Of a DNA stretch of 64,000 bases, positions 53,702-62,120 are shown one piece after another (the first letter of the stretch is position 1; the number at the start of each line of letters is the position of its first letter). The notes below the pieces were generated by a model. That model saw only the letters and a list, made by a program, of their open reading frames with translations, had not been told where the DNA came from and did not search any database. The DNA is from Pseudomonas furukawaii (GTDB lineage: Bacteria > Pseudomonadota > Gammaproteobacteria > Pseudomonadales > Pseudomonadaceae): the NCBI RefSeq assembly GCF_002355475.1, contig NZ_AP014862.1:434001-498000 (forward strand). Direction: 5' to 3'. The translations under genes and the position numbers were made by a program.

Positions 53702-55480
53702 ATGGCTGACTACAAAGCGCCCCTGCGCGATATGCGCTTCGTCCTCAACGAAGTCTTCGAGGTTGCCAAGCTCTGGGCGGAAATGCCGGCCCTGGCCGAG
53801 GTCGTCGACACCGATACCGCCGCCGCCATCCTGGAAGAGGCCGGCAAGGTCACCGCTGGCGTCATCGCCCCGCTGAACCGCTCCGGCGACGAAGAGGGCT
53901 GCCAGTGGAACGACGGCGCGGTGAGCACCCCGGCCGGCTTCCCCGAGGCCTACCGGACCTACGCCGAAGGTGGCTGGGTCGGCGTCGGCGGGGACCCCGT
54001 CTTCGGCGGCATGGGCATGCCCAAGGTGATCTCCGCCCAGGTGGAGGAGATGGTGAACTCCGCCAACCTGTCCTTCGGCCTCTATCCGATGCTGACCGCC
54101 GGCGCCTGCCTCTCCATCAAAGCCCATGCCAGCGAAGAGCTGAAGCAGAAGTACCTGCCGAACATGTATGCCGGCACCTGGGCGGGCTCCATGTGCCTGA
54201 CCGAGCCCCATGCCGGTACCGACCTCGGCATCATCCGCACCAAGGCCGAGCCCCAGGCCGACGGCAGCTTCAAGATCACCGGCACCAAGATCTTCATCAC
54301 CGGTGGCGAGCACGACCTGAGCGAGAACATCATCCACCTCGTACTGGCCAAGCTGCCGGACGCACCGGCCGGTCCCAAGGGCATCTCCCTGTTCCTGGTG
54401 CCCAAGGTACTGGTGAACGACGACGGCTCCCTGGGCGAGAAGAACAGCCTGTCCTGCGGCTCCATCGAGCACAAGATGGGCATCAAGGCCTCCGCGACCT
54501 GCGTGATGAACTTCGACGGCGCCACCGGCTGGATCGTCGACGCGCCCAACAAGGGCCTGGCCGCCATGTTCACCATGATGAACTACGAGCGCCTGGGCGT
54601 CGGCATCCAGGGCCTGGCCACCGGTGAGCGTTCCTACCAGAGCGCCGTCGAGTACGCCCGCGAGCGCATCCAGAGCCGCGCGCCCACCGGCCCGGTCGCC
54701 AAGGACAAGGCCGCCGACCCGATCATCGTCCACCCGGACGTGCGCCGCATGCTGCTGACCATGAAGGCCTTCAACGAAGGTGGTCGCGCCTTCTCCAGCT
54801 ACGTCGCCCTGCAACTGGACACCGCCAAGTTCAGCGAGGACGGTGCCATCCGCAAGCGCGCGGAAGAAATGGTCGCCCTGCTCACCCCCGTCGCCAAGGC
54901 CTTCCTCACCGACCTCGGCCTGGAAACCACCGTCCATGGCCAGCAGGTGTTCGGCGGCCACGGCTTCATCCGCGAATGGGGCCAGGAGCAGCTGGTGCGC
55001 GACTGCCGCATCACCCAGATCTACGAAGGCACCAACGGCATCCAGGCCCTGGACCTCGCCGGCCGCAAGGTAGTGGGCAGCGGCGGCGCCTTCTACAAGC
55101 ACTTCGCCGACGAAATGAAGGCCTTCGCCAACGGCGCCTCCGCCGAGCTGGCCGAGTTCACCGAACCGCTGAAGGCCGCCATCGCCAACCTGGACGACCT
55201 CACCGCCTGGCTGCTGGATCGCGCCAAGACCAACCCCAACGAGATCGGCGCCGCCTCCGTGGAATACCTCCACGTCTTCGGCTACACCGCCTACGCCTAC
55301 ATGTGGGCGCTGATGGCCCGGGCCGCACTCGGCAAGGAAGACCAGGACGCGTTCTACGCCAGCAAGCTGGGCACCGCGCGCTTCTACTTCGCCCGCCTGC
55401 TGCCGCGCATCCACTCCCTGACCGCCTCGGTCAAGGCCGGCAGCGAGTCGCTGTTCCTGCTGGACGCCGAGCAGTTCTAA
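53702..55480 (+). CDS. Acyl-CoA dehydrogenase (FadE type), paralogue 3
   Basis: A 592-residue acyl-CoA dehydrogenase, the most diverged of the three ([78 protein letters not shown]). The start MADYK at 53702 fits the paralogues; the 53687 ATG adds five residues. An AT-rich stretch with two TCACATAATGACAC-like half sites (53590-53640) upstream probably holds its own promoter. Confidence 0.93.
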   Translation: MADYKAPLRDMRFVLNEVFEVAKLWAEMPALAEVVDTDTAAAILEEAGKVTAGVIAPLNRSGDEEGCQWNDGAVSTPAGFPEAYRTYAEGGWVGVGGDPVFGGMGMPKVISAQVEEMVNSANLSFGLYPMLTAGACLSIKAHASEELKQKYLPNMYAGTWAGSMCLTEPHAGTDLGIIRTKAEPQADGSFKITGTKIFITGGEHDLSENIIHLVLAKLPDAPAGPKGISLFLVPKVLVNDDGSLGEKNSLSCGSIEHKMGIKASATCVMNFDGATGWIVDAPNKGLAAMFTMMNYERLGVGIQGLATGERSYQSAVEYARERIQSRAPTGPVAKDKAADPIIVHPDVRRMLLTMKAFNEGGRAFSSYVALQLDTAKFSEDGAIRKRAEEMVALLTPVAKAFLTDLGLETTVHGQQVFGGHGFIREWGQEQLVRDCRITQIYEGTNGIQALDLAGRKVVGSGGAFYKHFADEMKAFANGASAELAEFTEPLKAAIANLDDLTAWLLDRAKTNPNEIGAASVEYLHVFGYTAYAYMWALMARAALGKEDQDAFYASKLGTARFYFARLLPRIHSLTASVKAGSESLFLLDAEQF

Positions 55481-55498
55481 GCAGTGCGTAGTGTTTGC

Positions 55499-55528
55499 AA
55501 GGCCCCGCTCTGCGGGGCCTTGCTTTTT
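55499..55528 (+). terminator. Terminator after acyl-CoA dehydrogenase 3
   Basis: AAGGCCCCGC-TCT-GCGGGGCCTT followed by GCTTTTT. Confidence 0.85.
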
Positions 55529-55591
55529 GTCAGCCGGTCGCCCGCCAGGCCTGTGGGCGCGATGACGTCCTTCAGACTAATTGCCAAATTG

Positions 55592-55609
55592 TGTAAGCAA
55601 TGGCTTACA
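55592..55609 (+). promoter_or_regulatory. GacA upstream activating site
   Basis: TGTAAGCAATGGCTTACA, an exact match to TGTAAG-N6-CTTACA, the site bound by phosphorylated GacA before rsmY and rsmZ. It is centred about 66 bp before the inferred sRNA start, the usual distance. Confidence 0.92.
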
Positions 55610-55666
55610 TAAGCTGGTGCTTATGGCTCCTTTCGGCGCCTTGTGGCTGGGACTAATCTGCACACC

Positions 55667-55793
55667 ATGGGACGACGCGCAGGAAGCGCACTGAAGAACA
55701 GGGACACACCGGATTCCCGCCAGGACGGCGGTCAGATCAAGGATGTCGGGACTAGTCTGCAAAACCTCGCTTCGGCGGGGTTTTTCTTTTTCA
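55667..55793 (+). ncRNA. rsmY: RsmY-like regulatory sRNA
   Basis: A non-coding RNA of about 125 nt that sequesters RsmA/CsrA. Support: a perfect GacA box upstream, a -10-like TAATCT at 55654-55659, the GCGCAGGAAGCGC hairpin at 55677-55689 that is a hallmark of RsmY, seven GGA motifs (at about 55670, 55682, 55702, 55711, 55722, 55740 and 55749) that would sit in loops or linkers, and a terminator AACCTCGC-TTC-GGCGGGGTTTTT at 55763-55785. The position behind an acyl-CoA dehydrogenase gene matches rsmY of P. putida and P. fluorescens. The exact 5' end is inferred. Confidence 0.92.
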
Positions 55794-55825
55794 GCGCCCG
55801 GCACCGAACACGGGGCGTACCCCGA

Positions 55826-55870
55826 CCCTCGTAGGGTGCGCCGCGCGCACCTGCATTCGGCCCGATCCGC
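55826..55870. repeat. Dispersed palindrome after davA
   Basis: CGTAGGGTGCGCCGCGCGCACC at 55830-55851, a REP-like element next to the davA stop, between it and the rsmY terminator. Confidence 0.45.
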
Positions 55871-55873
55871 CCT

Positions 55874-56668
55874 TCAGGCCAGCGGGCCGTATAGCTCCGA
55901 ACGCCGGTCGTCGAGGTAGGTGATGCTCGCCCGGGAGCGCTCCAGCAGGTCCCGCCGGAGGTCGGCGAAGGCCAGGGTTTCCTCGCGGCCACAGACGGCG
56001 GCGAGGCTGCCATCCGGCGCGCTGACGCTGGACAGGCCGCAGTAGCGGATCTCCCCCTCGGCACCGCAGTAGTTGGCGTAGGCCAGGTAGCACTGGTTCT
56101 CGAAGGCGCGGGCGCGGACCAGAACATCGCAGACGAAGTCGAAGGGCTCCATGTTGGCGGTGGGCACCAGTACCGCATCGGCGCCCGCCAGGGCCAGGCG
56201 GCGGACGTTCTCCGGAAACTCGACGTCGTAGCAGATCAACATCCCCAGCTTCCAGCCCTCCAGCTCCACCAGCGGGAAGTGGTCGTCGCCGGCGCTGAAC
56301 ATGCCCCGGTCCAGCTCGCCGAACAGGTGGGTCTTGCGGTAGTTGCCAAGACGCTGGCCACCGGCGTCGATCAACTGCACCGAGTTGAACAGCGCGCCGC
56401 CCGCGTCCCGCTCCGGGTAGCCGTAGAGCAGGGCGATTCCCTGCTCGCGGGCGATGGCGGCGATGCGTCCGGCCCAGTCCCCGTCATGGGGCTGGGCCAG
56501 GGCGCGCACGGCCTCGAGGCCGATGCTGTAGCCGCTGAGGAACATCTCCGGCGTCACCAGCAGCCGGGCGCCGCGCCGCGCCGCCTCGGCCGCCCGCTGG
56601 CGCAGGCGTTCGAGGTTGGCCTCGGGGTCCAGCGGCAGTGGCGGGCATTGGTAGAGGGCGATGCGCAT
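55874..56668 (-). CDS. davA: 5-aminovaleramidase (delta-aminovaleramidase)
   Basis: Hydrolyses 5-aminovaleramide to 5-aminovalerate and ammonia, step two of the aminovalerate route of lysine breakdown. It is a 264-residue nitrilase-superfamily enzyme with the catalytic triad Glu41 (TPEMFLSGY), Lys112 (YRKTHLFGELD) and Cys146 (LICYDVEFPE). As recalled it matches P. putida DavA throughout. The start MRIALYQ at 56668 is preferred to the longer frame. It begins 14 bp after the davB stop, so both are in one operon. Confidence 0.94.
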   Translation of the reverse strand: MRIALYQCPPLPLDPEANLERLRQRAAEAARRGARLLVTPEMFLSGYSIGLEAVRALAQPHDGDWAGRIAAIAREQGIALLYGYPERDAGGALFNSVQLIDAGGQRLGNYRKTHLFGELDRGMFSAGDDHFPLVELEGWKLGMLICYDVEFPENVRRLALAGADAVLVPTANMEPFDFVCDVLVRARAFENQCYLAYANYCGAEGEIRYCGLSSVSAPDGSLAAVCGREETLAFADLRRDLLERSRASITYLDDRRSELYGPLA

Positions 56669-56682
56669 GGGGCTCTCCTGTT

Positions 56683-58365
56683 TCAATCCGGCAGGGCGAT
56701 GGGGCCGAGTTCGGCGAACAGGTCGCCCGGGCCGGGGTTGTCCGCCGGGGTGCTGCCGCCGAAGTGCTTCATGATGCCCCATACCGCGTTGAGCGAGGTC
56801 TGCACCGCGCCTTCCACCCAGGCCGGGGTCCAGGACACGTCGTCACCGGCGATGAAGATGCCGCGCTGCTCGGCCGGCATCTCCTCCTGCATGAAGTGGG
56901 CGTACATGCGCTGGTTGTAGCGGTAGTGGCCCGGCAGCGCCCCCTTGAAGGCGCCGAGGAAGTGCGGGTCGGCCTCCCAGGAGACGGTGATCGGGTCGCC
57001 GATGATGTGGCCGGCGATGTCCACATCCGGGTAGATCTTCTTCAGCGCGTCCAGCGCCAGCTTCACGCGCTTCTCCACCGGGTGCGGCAGCATCTTCAGC
57101 GCATCGCTCATCCAGGAGTAGGACAGGCAGATCACCCCCGGCTTGTCGTCGCCGTTGTCGAACAGGTAGGTGCCGCGGGTGAGGCGGTCGGTCAGGGTCA
57201 TGCTCAGGGTGTCGCGGCCGGTCTGCGGGTGCTTGTCCTTCCAGAAGGGCCGGTCGACCATCACGAAGGTCTTCGACGACTGCATGTAGCGGGTGCGGTC
57301 CAGGGCCATCCACATCTTCTGCGAGAAGAGGGATTCCTCGCACTCGATCTGGGTGGTCAGCAGCCAGGTCTGGCAGGTGGCGAGCACCGCCGCGTAGTGG
57401 CGGGTGTCCCCCCAGGTGTCGGTGACGGCCAGGCGACCGTCGGCGGCACGGACGATGCGTTTCACCCCGGGACGCGCGGCGCCGTTGTGCAGCGAGGCCA
57501 GGCTGGTGCCCGCCGGCCAGTGCACGCACTTATCCGGCGCGTGGCGCCAGATGCCCATGGGCACCTGCTGCACACCGCCGACGATCAGGTGCTGGTTGTC
57601 GTCGCAGGCGGTCATCACCACGCGGAAGATCTCCAGCATGGAGTTGGGGAAGTCCGAGTCCCAGCCACCTGTGCCGAAGCCCACCTGGCCGAACACCTCG
57701 CGGTGGTGGAAGGACAGCTTGGCGAAGGCCTTGGAGCTGGCGACGAAGTCGTAGAAGGTGCGGTCGTCCCACAGCGGTACCAGGGTGTTCCACAGCTCCT
57801 TCAGGCGCTTCACGTCGCGGTCGCGGATGGCCTGCTGGATATCGCCGAAGTGCGCGCCGTCCTCCAGGGCGTCGGCCCAGGCATCGGCCACCTCCTGGAA
57901 CAGCGCCGGCAGGTCTTCCAGCTTCTCCGCGTAATAGGTCTTGCCCTCGATGTCGATCACCGTGCTGCCCGAGGCCGGGGTCAGCGGGTTGGGGAAGGGC
58001 CTGGTTTCCAGGCCCAGCATGTCCACGTAGTGGTAGAAGGCCGTGGAGGAGGCCGGGAAGCGCATGCCGCCCAGCTCGGCGATGATGCCGTCGGTGCCTT
58101 CGAAGGTCTGCGAGCGCAGGCGACCCCCCATTTTTGAGGCCTCGTAGACCACCGGCTTCAGGCCCATCTTCATCAGCTCGTAGGCCGCCACCAGGCCGGC
58201 GATGCCCGCTCCGACTATGGCCACTTCGGCGCCGTGGTGCTCGGCGGGAATGCTGCCCAGGCCGGCGGGGTGCTGGAGCCAGTCATCGAAGCCAAAGGGA
58301 AAGTCCGGGCCGAAGATGGTGATGGGTTTCTTGCCGTCGGCGGGGTGGCGATTGTTGTTGTTCAT
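56683..58365 (-). CDS. davB: L-lysine 2-monooxygenase
   Basis: Flavin monooxygenase of the amine-oxidase fold that converts lysine and oxygen to 5-aminovaleramide and carbon dioxide. It is 560 residues and almost identical in memory to P. putida DavB (MNNNNRHPADGKKPITIFGPDFPF). FAD-binding EVAIVGAGIAGLVAAYEL lies at about 47-64, the arginine-containing GGRLRSQTFEG and ELGGMRFP motifs at about 80-104, and the C-terminal IFIAGDDVSWTPAWVEGA closes the flavin site. The product passes to DavA, encoded downstream in the same operon. Confidence 0.96.
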   Translation of the reverse strand: MNNNNRHPADGKKPITIFGPDFPFGFDDWLQHPAGLGSIPAEHHGAEVAIVGAGIAGLVAAYELMKMGLKPVVYEASKMGGRLRSQTFEGTDGIIAELGGMRFPASSTAFYHYVDMLGLETRPFPNPLTPASGSTVIDIEGKTYYAEKLEDLPALFQEVADAWADALEDGAHFGDIQQAIRDRDVKRLKELWNTLVPLWDDRTFYDFVASSKAFAKLSFHHREVFGQVGFGTGGWDSDFPNSMLEIFRVVMTACDDNQHLIVGGVQQVPMGIWRHAPDKCVHWPAGTSLASLHNGAARPGVKRIVRAADGRLAVTDTWGDTRHYAAVLATCQTWLLTTQIECEESLFSQKMWMALDRTRYMQSSKTFVMVDRPFWKDKHPQTGRDTLSMTLTDRLTRGTYLFDNGDDKPGVICLSYSWMSDALKMLPHPVEKRVKLALDALKKIYPDVDIAGHIIGDPITVSWEADPHFLGAFKGALPGHYRYNQRMYAHFMQEEMPAEQRGIFIAGDDVSWTPAWVEGAVQTSLNAVWGIMKHFGGSTPADNPGPGDLFAELGPIALPD

Positions 58366-58731
58366 GCTGGACCTTGATGGCGTGTGAGGGAGGGCCCGAA
58401 GGGCTATGGGGCCATTCTAGGGAGCCTGGATTTCGTCCATAAGATCAAAAGTGTCGTCGTTTGGATGATCATTCATGCAAAGTGACGAGAGAATCATGCG
58501 TAATGACCAGACGGTGCTGGAGAAGTCCATCCCAGAGGGTAGTCAGCCCATTGGCCGGGGCCTGATCGAGTCGACCAGTGTCCTGTGCGAATGGATGCGC
58601 GTAACGAGCGGTTTCCCTCACCCCTGCCCTCTCCCGGAGGGAGAGGGAGCCATGTGCAGCGGGTAGCCCGGATGAAATCCGGGGAAAGGCCAGCACCTGG
58701 GCAAGCGGGAAGACACCCGTGCCCCGTCGCC
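58366..58731. promoter_or_regulatory. davBA promoter region with REP-like element
   Basis: A 366-bp gap. The davB-proximal part (58420-58500) is A/T-rich with the palindrome-like GGATGATCATTC at 58462 and is the likely Lrp-type operator/promoter. The distal part (58617-58684) contains CCCTCTCCCGGAGGGAGAGGG and CCCGGATGAAATCCGGG, the same pair of elements as at 20869-20991. No gene seen. Confidence 0.45.
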
Positions 58732-59202
58732 TCAGGCGGGCGCCAGGGGCTGTCCGCGATCGATCTTGCAGCTGAGGATGATGGAGGTGGTGGTCTTCTC
58801 CACCCCGTCCACGCCGCCGATCAGGTCCAGCAGTTCGTCGAGGCGCTCGGGGGAATCCGCGCGCAGCCAGGCCACGTAGTCGAACTCGCCGCTGACCGTG
58901 CAGAGCACCTGCACCTCCGCCATGTCCGTCAGCCGCCGCAGCACCTCACGGCCGCTGCGGGGCTTCACCGTGATGCCCACGTAGGCCTGCAGGCCGCCAT
59001 CGGCCACGCGCTGACCGAGGCGCACGCCGTAGCCGGTGATCACCTGGGCCTTCTCCAGCCGCGCCAGGCGCGAGGTCACCGTGGTGCGTGCGATGCCCAG
59101 GCGCCGGGCCAGGGTGGCCACGCTTTCGCGGGCGTTGATCTGCAGGGCGGCGATCAACTGGCGGTCGATCTCGTCGAGGAAGGCGGCGGAAAGTTCGGAC
59201 AT
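58732..59202 (-). CDS. Lrp/AsnC-family regulator, probable davBA regulator
   Basis: A 156-residue regulator with an N-terminal winged helix (about 8-60, LARRLGIARTTVTSRLARLEKAQVITGYGV) and a C-terminal RAM/ligand domain (about 70-145, QVLCTVSGEFDYVAWLRADSPERLDELLD). It lies upstream of davB on the same strand; an AsnC-type gene holds this place in P. putida too, so a lysine-dependent role on davBA is likely, as inference. Confidence 0.9.
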   Translation of the reverse strand: MSELSAAFLDEIDRQLIAALQINARESVATLARRLGIARTTVTSRLARLEKAQVITGYGVRLGQRVADGGLQAYVGITVKPRSGREVLRRLTDMAEVQVLCTVSGEFDYVAWLRADSPERLDELLDLIGGVDGVEKTTTSIILSCKIDRGQPLAPA

Positions 59203-59298
59203 GGGCGGGCGGCCGGGAAGTGACCGGACAAGGCTACCTGATGCCCGCGCCGGGCTGAAGGCCGCCCGGGTGGCGGCAGGGAAATTTCCGGGCCTTTG

Positions 59299-59365
59299 GG
59301 GTTGGCTGGGGCACTCCGCTTTTGCCCACAGCGCTTTGCGGGGTTTCCGACAGGGATATCCGTTG
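59299..59365. repeat. Degenerate copy of the DnaA-box-containing repeat
   Basis: TTGCCCACA at 59322-59330 in a context (GTTGGCTGGGGCACTCCGC before it, CTTTGCGGGGTTTCCGACAGG after it) that resembles the repeats at 1118-1400 and 5030-5112. It is the only relative I noticed outside the first 5.2 kb. Confidence 0.35.
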
Positions 59366-59431
59366 TGAAGCCCGGGCCACGCGGGGCCGGCGCCTTACAT
59401 TAGGTGCCTTTGCCCGCTCCCGGAGATTCCC

Positions 59432-60418
59432 ATGAACAACCTCAAGCGCAACACCCCGCTGTCCCTGCTGCTCGGTGCCTGCCTGGCGCCATTCACACTC
59501 AGCGATGCCTGGGGGGTCGAGTGCAGCGGCACCAGCCGCACCACCACCTTCCCGCTTCCGGCAACCCTCACCGTCCCGCGTGATGCGCCGAATGGAACCA
59601 TCCTCTACGACACCAAGGGCTGGCAGTACGGCGGCGACGCCAGCGTCAGTTGCACGGGGTCCGGTACTCCCACCTTAAGGTATGGCTTTGCCGCCACGGG
59701 CGGCGCCTTCCCGTCCGGCCTGAAAGGCGTCTATGAAACCAATGTCCCGGGGGTGGGGATCAAGGTCGCCTGGCACAACAGCCGGGATAACCTGCCCGAC
59801 AGCATCGATGGCGGGACCCTCATGAGGAATCCTCGGGAGGAGAAGCCGATAGCCGCCACGGACTACACCCCGGCCCAGTTGTGGTGGATCCAGCTGATCA
59901 AGATCGGGAACATCGGCTCCGGCACCTTCAGGCTCCCCGCGGTCGAGGTGTACTACCAGAACATGCTGAGCAACCGCCTGGAATTTCCGGCCACGGCCCT
60001 GAACTACCAGAGGCGGGGCTGCGTCGTGAAGGAGTACCGCAAACCGGTGCCCATGGGGTATGTCTATCTCCATGACTTCAGCGGCATCGGCTCCACCGCC
60101 AAGCCCCAGGAATTCAGTTTCGACCTGGTGTGCGATCCGAATATGCGGATTTCCTACGAGATCTACGGCTTTGGTGGCAGCAACTCCCCGGCGCTGTGGA
60201 ACAATCCAGCCAAGGGTATGGCCACCGGCGTCGGCGTGGAACTGCTCGATGGGAATGGCGAACGGGTGCCCCAGTGGAAACGCTTGACGTTCGGGCGCTC
60301 CGGACCGGTCACCGGGGACCTGAGCATGCCCTTCACGGCGCGCTACTACCAGGTGGCGGAGAAGATCACCCCCGGCCCGATGCAGGTTCCCGCCGTCCTC
60401 ACCCTGTTCTACGAGTGA
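59432..60418 (+). CDS. Fimbrial adhesin-like exported protein, orphan
   Basis: A 328-residue protein with a signal peptide (about 1-28) and a two-domain layout: an N-terminal lectin-like part (about 29-170) with paired cysteines, and a C-terminal pilin-like domain (about 190-328) rich in beta-strand pattern that ends in the AVLTLFYE beta-strand typical of chaperone-usher subunits. No chaperone, usher or major pilin gene is adjacent, so it either uses a distant system or acts alone. Upstream CGGAG site. The family assignment rests on pattern, not on a clear motif. Confidence 0.55.
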   Translation: MNNLKRNTPLSLLLGACLAPFTLSDAWGVECSGTSRTTTFPLPATLTVPRDAPNGTILYDTKGWQYGGDASVSCTGSGTPTLRYGFAATGGAFPSGLKGVYETNVPGVGIKVAWHNSRDNLPDSIDGGTLMRNPREEKPIAATDYTPAQLWWIQLIKIGNIGSGTFRLPAVEVYYQNMLSNRLEFPATALNYQRRGCVVKEYRKPVPMGYVYLHDFSGIGSTAKPQEFSFDLVCDPNMRISYEIYGFGGSNSPALWNNPAKGMATGVGVELLDGNGERVPQWKRLTFGRSGPVTGDLSMPFTARYYQVAEKITPGPMQVPAVLTLFYE

Positions 60419-60527
60419 TCCCCGCCCGTCGGCGCGCCCCTCACCGCAGCGGCGGCGAACCAGACTGAAGGAGAAACGGCCGGCGTCATGCCGGCCGTCG
60501 CCGTCCTGCCTCGGGAGTCGCGCCGCC

Positions 60528-60980
60528 ATGAACGCCCTGTTTCCCCCCCTGATCGCCCTGGCCACCGCGCTGGCCTGCCCGCCCCTTGTCGCGGAAACCC
60601 TGGTCCCCCTGCAGGGCCAGACCCAGGAACAGATCCAGCAGGACATCGCCGCCTGCCAGTCCCAGGCCGGCGGCACCTCCTCCAGCAGCAGTTCCAGTAC
60701 CGGTGGCGGCCGCGTGCGGGGCGCGGCCACGGGCGCTGTGGCGGGGGCGGCGGTCGCCCAGTCCCGCAGCAATGATTTCGACCGCATCGACGACGACCTG
60801 CAGCAGGAATACCGCCAGGAGAAGGCCAAGGATGCCGCCGTGGCCGGTGCCGTGGTGGGCGGCTCGCGCCAGCGCCAGGAGCGACGCCAGGACCGTCGCA
60901 CCAACCAGCAGGCCAGCAGCACCTCGTCGTCCGCCTACATGAACTGCATGCAGCAGCGGGGCTACCAGATCACACCCTAG
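60528..60980 (+). CDS. Exported glycine-zipper-like protein, unknown function
   Basis: A 150-residue protein with signal peptide (about 1-22, ending VAE). After a Ser-rich linker (48-60) comes a glycine-zipper-like GAATGAVAGAAVA (about 65-77), a charged Arg/Gln-rich stretch and a second AAVAGAVVGGS (about 102-112). Two cysteines remain (about 44 and 142). It resembles small envelope proteins of the YMGG/glycine-zipper type. No operon partner is evident. Confidence 0.7.
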   Translation: MNALFPPLIALATALACPPLVAETLVPLQGQTQEQIQQDIAACQSQAGGTSSSSSSSTGGGRVRGAATGAVAGAAVAQSRSNDFDRIDDDLQQEYRQEKAKDAAVAGAVVGGSRQRQERRQDRRTNQQASSTSSSAYMNCMQQRGYQITP

Positions 60981-61161
60981 GACCGGGAGTGGCGAGAGGA
61001 CCTGGCCGAAGGGCCGGCGCCCGATTGTTGCGTGTCACGGAAAAGCGCTTTGAGGGAAGCCTTCTTTTTCGCCGGGGGCCACTGGGGTCTCATGGACACA
61101 CGGGCCGAAAGCCGCTGCATGAGCGGCGCCAAGGCCCCTGATGAACCCAGGAGACACCCTC

Positions 61162-61419
61162 ATGAACCGTGCAATCGCCACCTCGTCCGCCCTGTTGCTC
61201 GCCCTGCTGGCCAGCGGTAGCGCATTCGCCGCCAAATCCGCGGAAGCCGTTCCCTACCAGTACGGCATGCCGCTGGACGTCGCCCGCGTGATTTCCATCG
61301 ACGAACCCAACCCCCTGACCTGCGAGACCGTGCAGGCGAAGATGACCTACGTCGACGCCCAGGGCGAGCGGAAGTCCGTGACCTACCTGAAGCAATCCAG
61401 CGCCTGCGCCAACAGCTGA
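61162..61419 (+). CDS. DUF2790 small exported protein
   Basis: An 85-residue protein with signal peptide (about 1-23, ending AFAA) and the DUF2790 core YQYGMPLDVARVISIDEP...C...V...MTYVDAQGERKSVTYLKQSSAC. Two cysteines may form one disulfide. CAGGAG precedes the ATG. In pseudomonads these proteins are numerous, sometimes metal- or stress-responsive; the function is unknown. Confidence 0.82.
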   Translation: MNRAIATSSALLLALLASGSAFAAKSAEAVPYQYGMPLDVARVISIDEPNPLTCETVQAKMTYVDAQGERKSVTYLKQSSACANS

Positions 61420-61443
61420 TTCCTGTGCGGAAGCGGGCGGGCC

Positions 61444-62004
61444 TCAGTTCACCTGCAGCTTCTTCAAGGCCTCGCAACTGGGCTGGTACTGCCGGTCGCA
61501 GGCGCTCTGGAACAACGCGCGGGCCTGGTAGGGATCGCGCTTGAAGCCTTCGGCACCCTGGGCGTACATGCTGCCCAGCACATGCTGGGCCATGGCGTTG
61601 CCGGCGGCGGAGGCCTGGCTGAGGTACCGCTGCATGGCCGGCTGGTTGGCGAAGGTCGGGTCGGTGCGGCCGGTGTAGAGGAAGGCGAGGCTGAAGGCCG
61701 ACTGGGCATGGCCCTTGTCGGCGGCCTGTTTCCACCAGTACTCGGCCTGCTTGAGGTCCTTCTGCGGCTTGCCGACGAAGTAGAGGCTGCCGAGCTGGTA
61801 CTGGGCGTCGAGGTCGCCGCGCTGGGCCAGCTGGCGAACCCGCTCGAACTCGGCGGCCTGTGGATCCTGCGGTGTAGCGGCGGGGGCCTGCGTCTGGGGC
61901 TGGCTCGGGGCGGCGGGCGGCTGATGCTGTTGCTGGACGCAGGCGGCCAGCAGGAACAGGGCGGTGATGCCGACGAGGCGCGGCAGGGTACGTTGAATGG
62001 ACAT
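61444..62004 (-). CDS. Sel1-repeat lipoprotein
   Basis: A 186-residue exported lipoprotein: the signal peptide ends in the lipobox LLAAC (Cys22). A Gln/Pro-rich linker (23-50) is followed by three to four Sel1/TPR-like repeats (A-x-A-Q-Y-x-L-G-x-L-Y at about 66-76, AQSAFSLAFLYTG, AMAQHVLGSMYAQGAEG). Such proteins mediate protein contacts at the outer or inner membrane. It is divergent from the LysR gene. Confidence 0.85.
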   Translation of the reverse strand: MSIQRTLPRLVGITALFLLAACVQQQHQPPAAPSQPQTQAPAATPQDPQAAEFERVRQLAQRGDLDAQYQLGSLYFVGKPQKDLKQAEYWWKQAADKGHAQSAFSLAFLYTGRTDPTFANQPAMQRYLSQASAAGNAMAQHVLGSMYAQGAEGFKRDPYQARALFQSACDRQYQPSCEALKKLQVN

Positions 62005-62120
62005 GGGGCGGTTCTCCCTGGCGGAACAGGGTGCAGGGTAGATGCATCCATCCCCGGCGTCACTCGACGGCGGGGGGCAAACCGGTTATCAAACGCGGGA
62101 ACCCGATTGCGGACCCGCCC

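Noticed and set aside
55577-55804. A 75-codon minus-strand frame across the rsmY locus
   Set aside because: The stretch has all marks of a GacA-dependent sRNA on the plus strand; the frame has no ribosome binding site.
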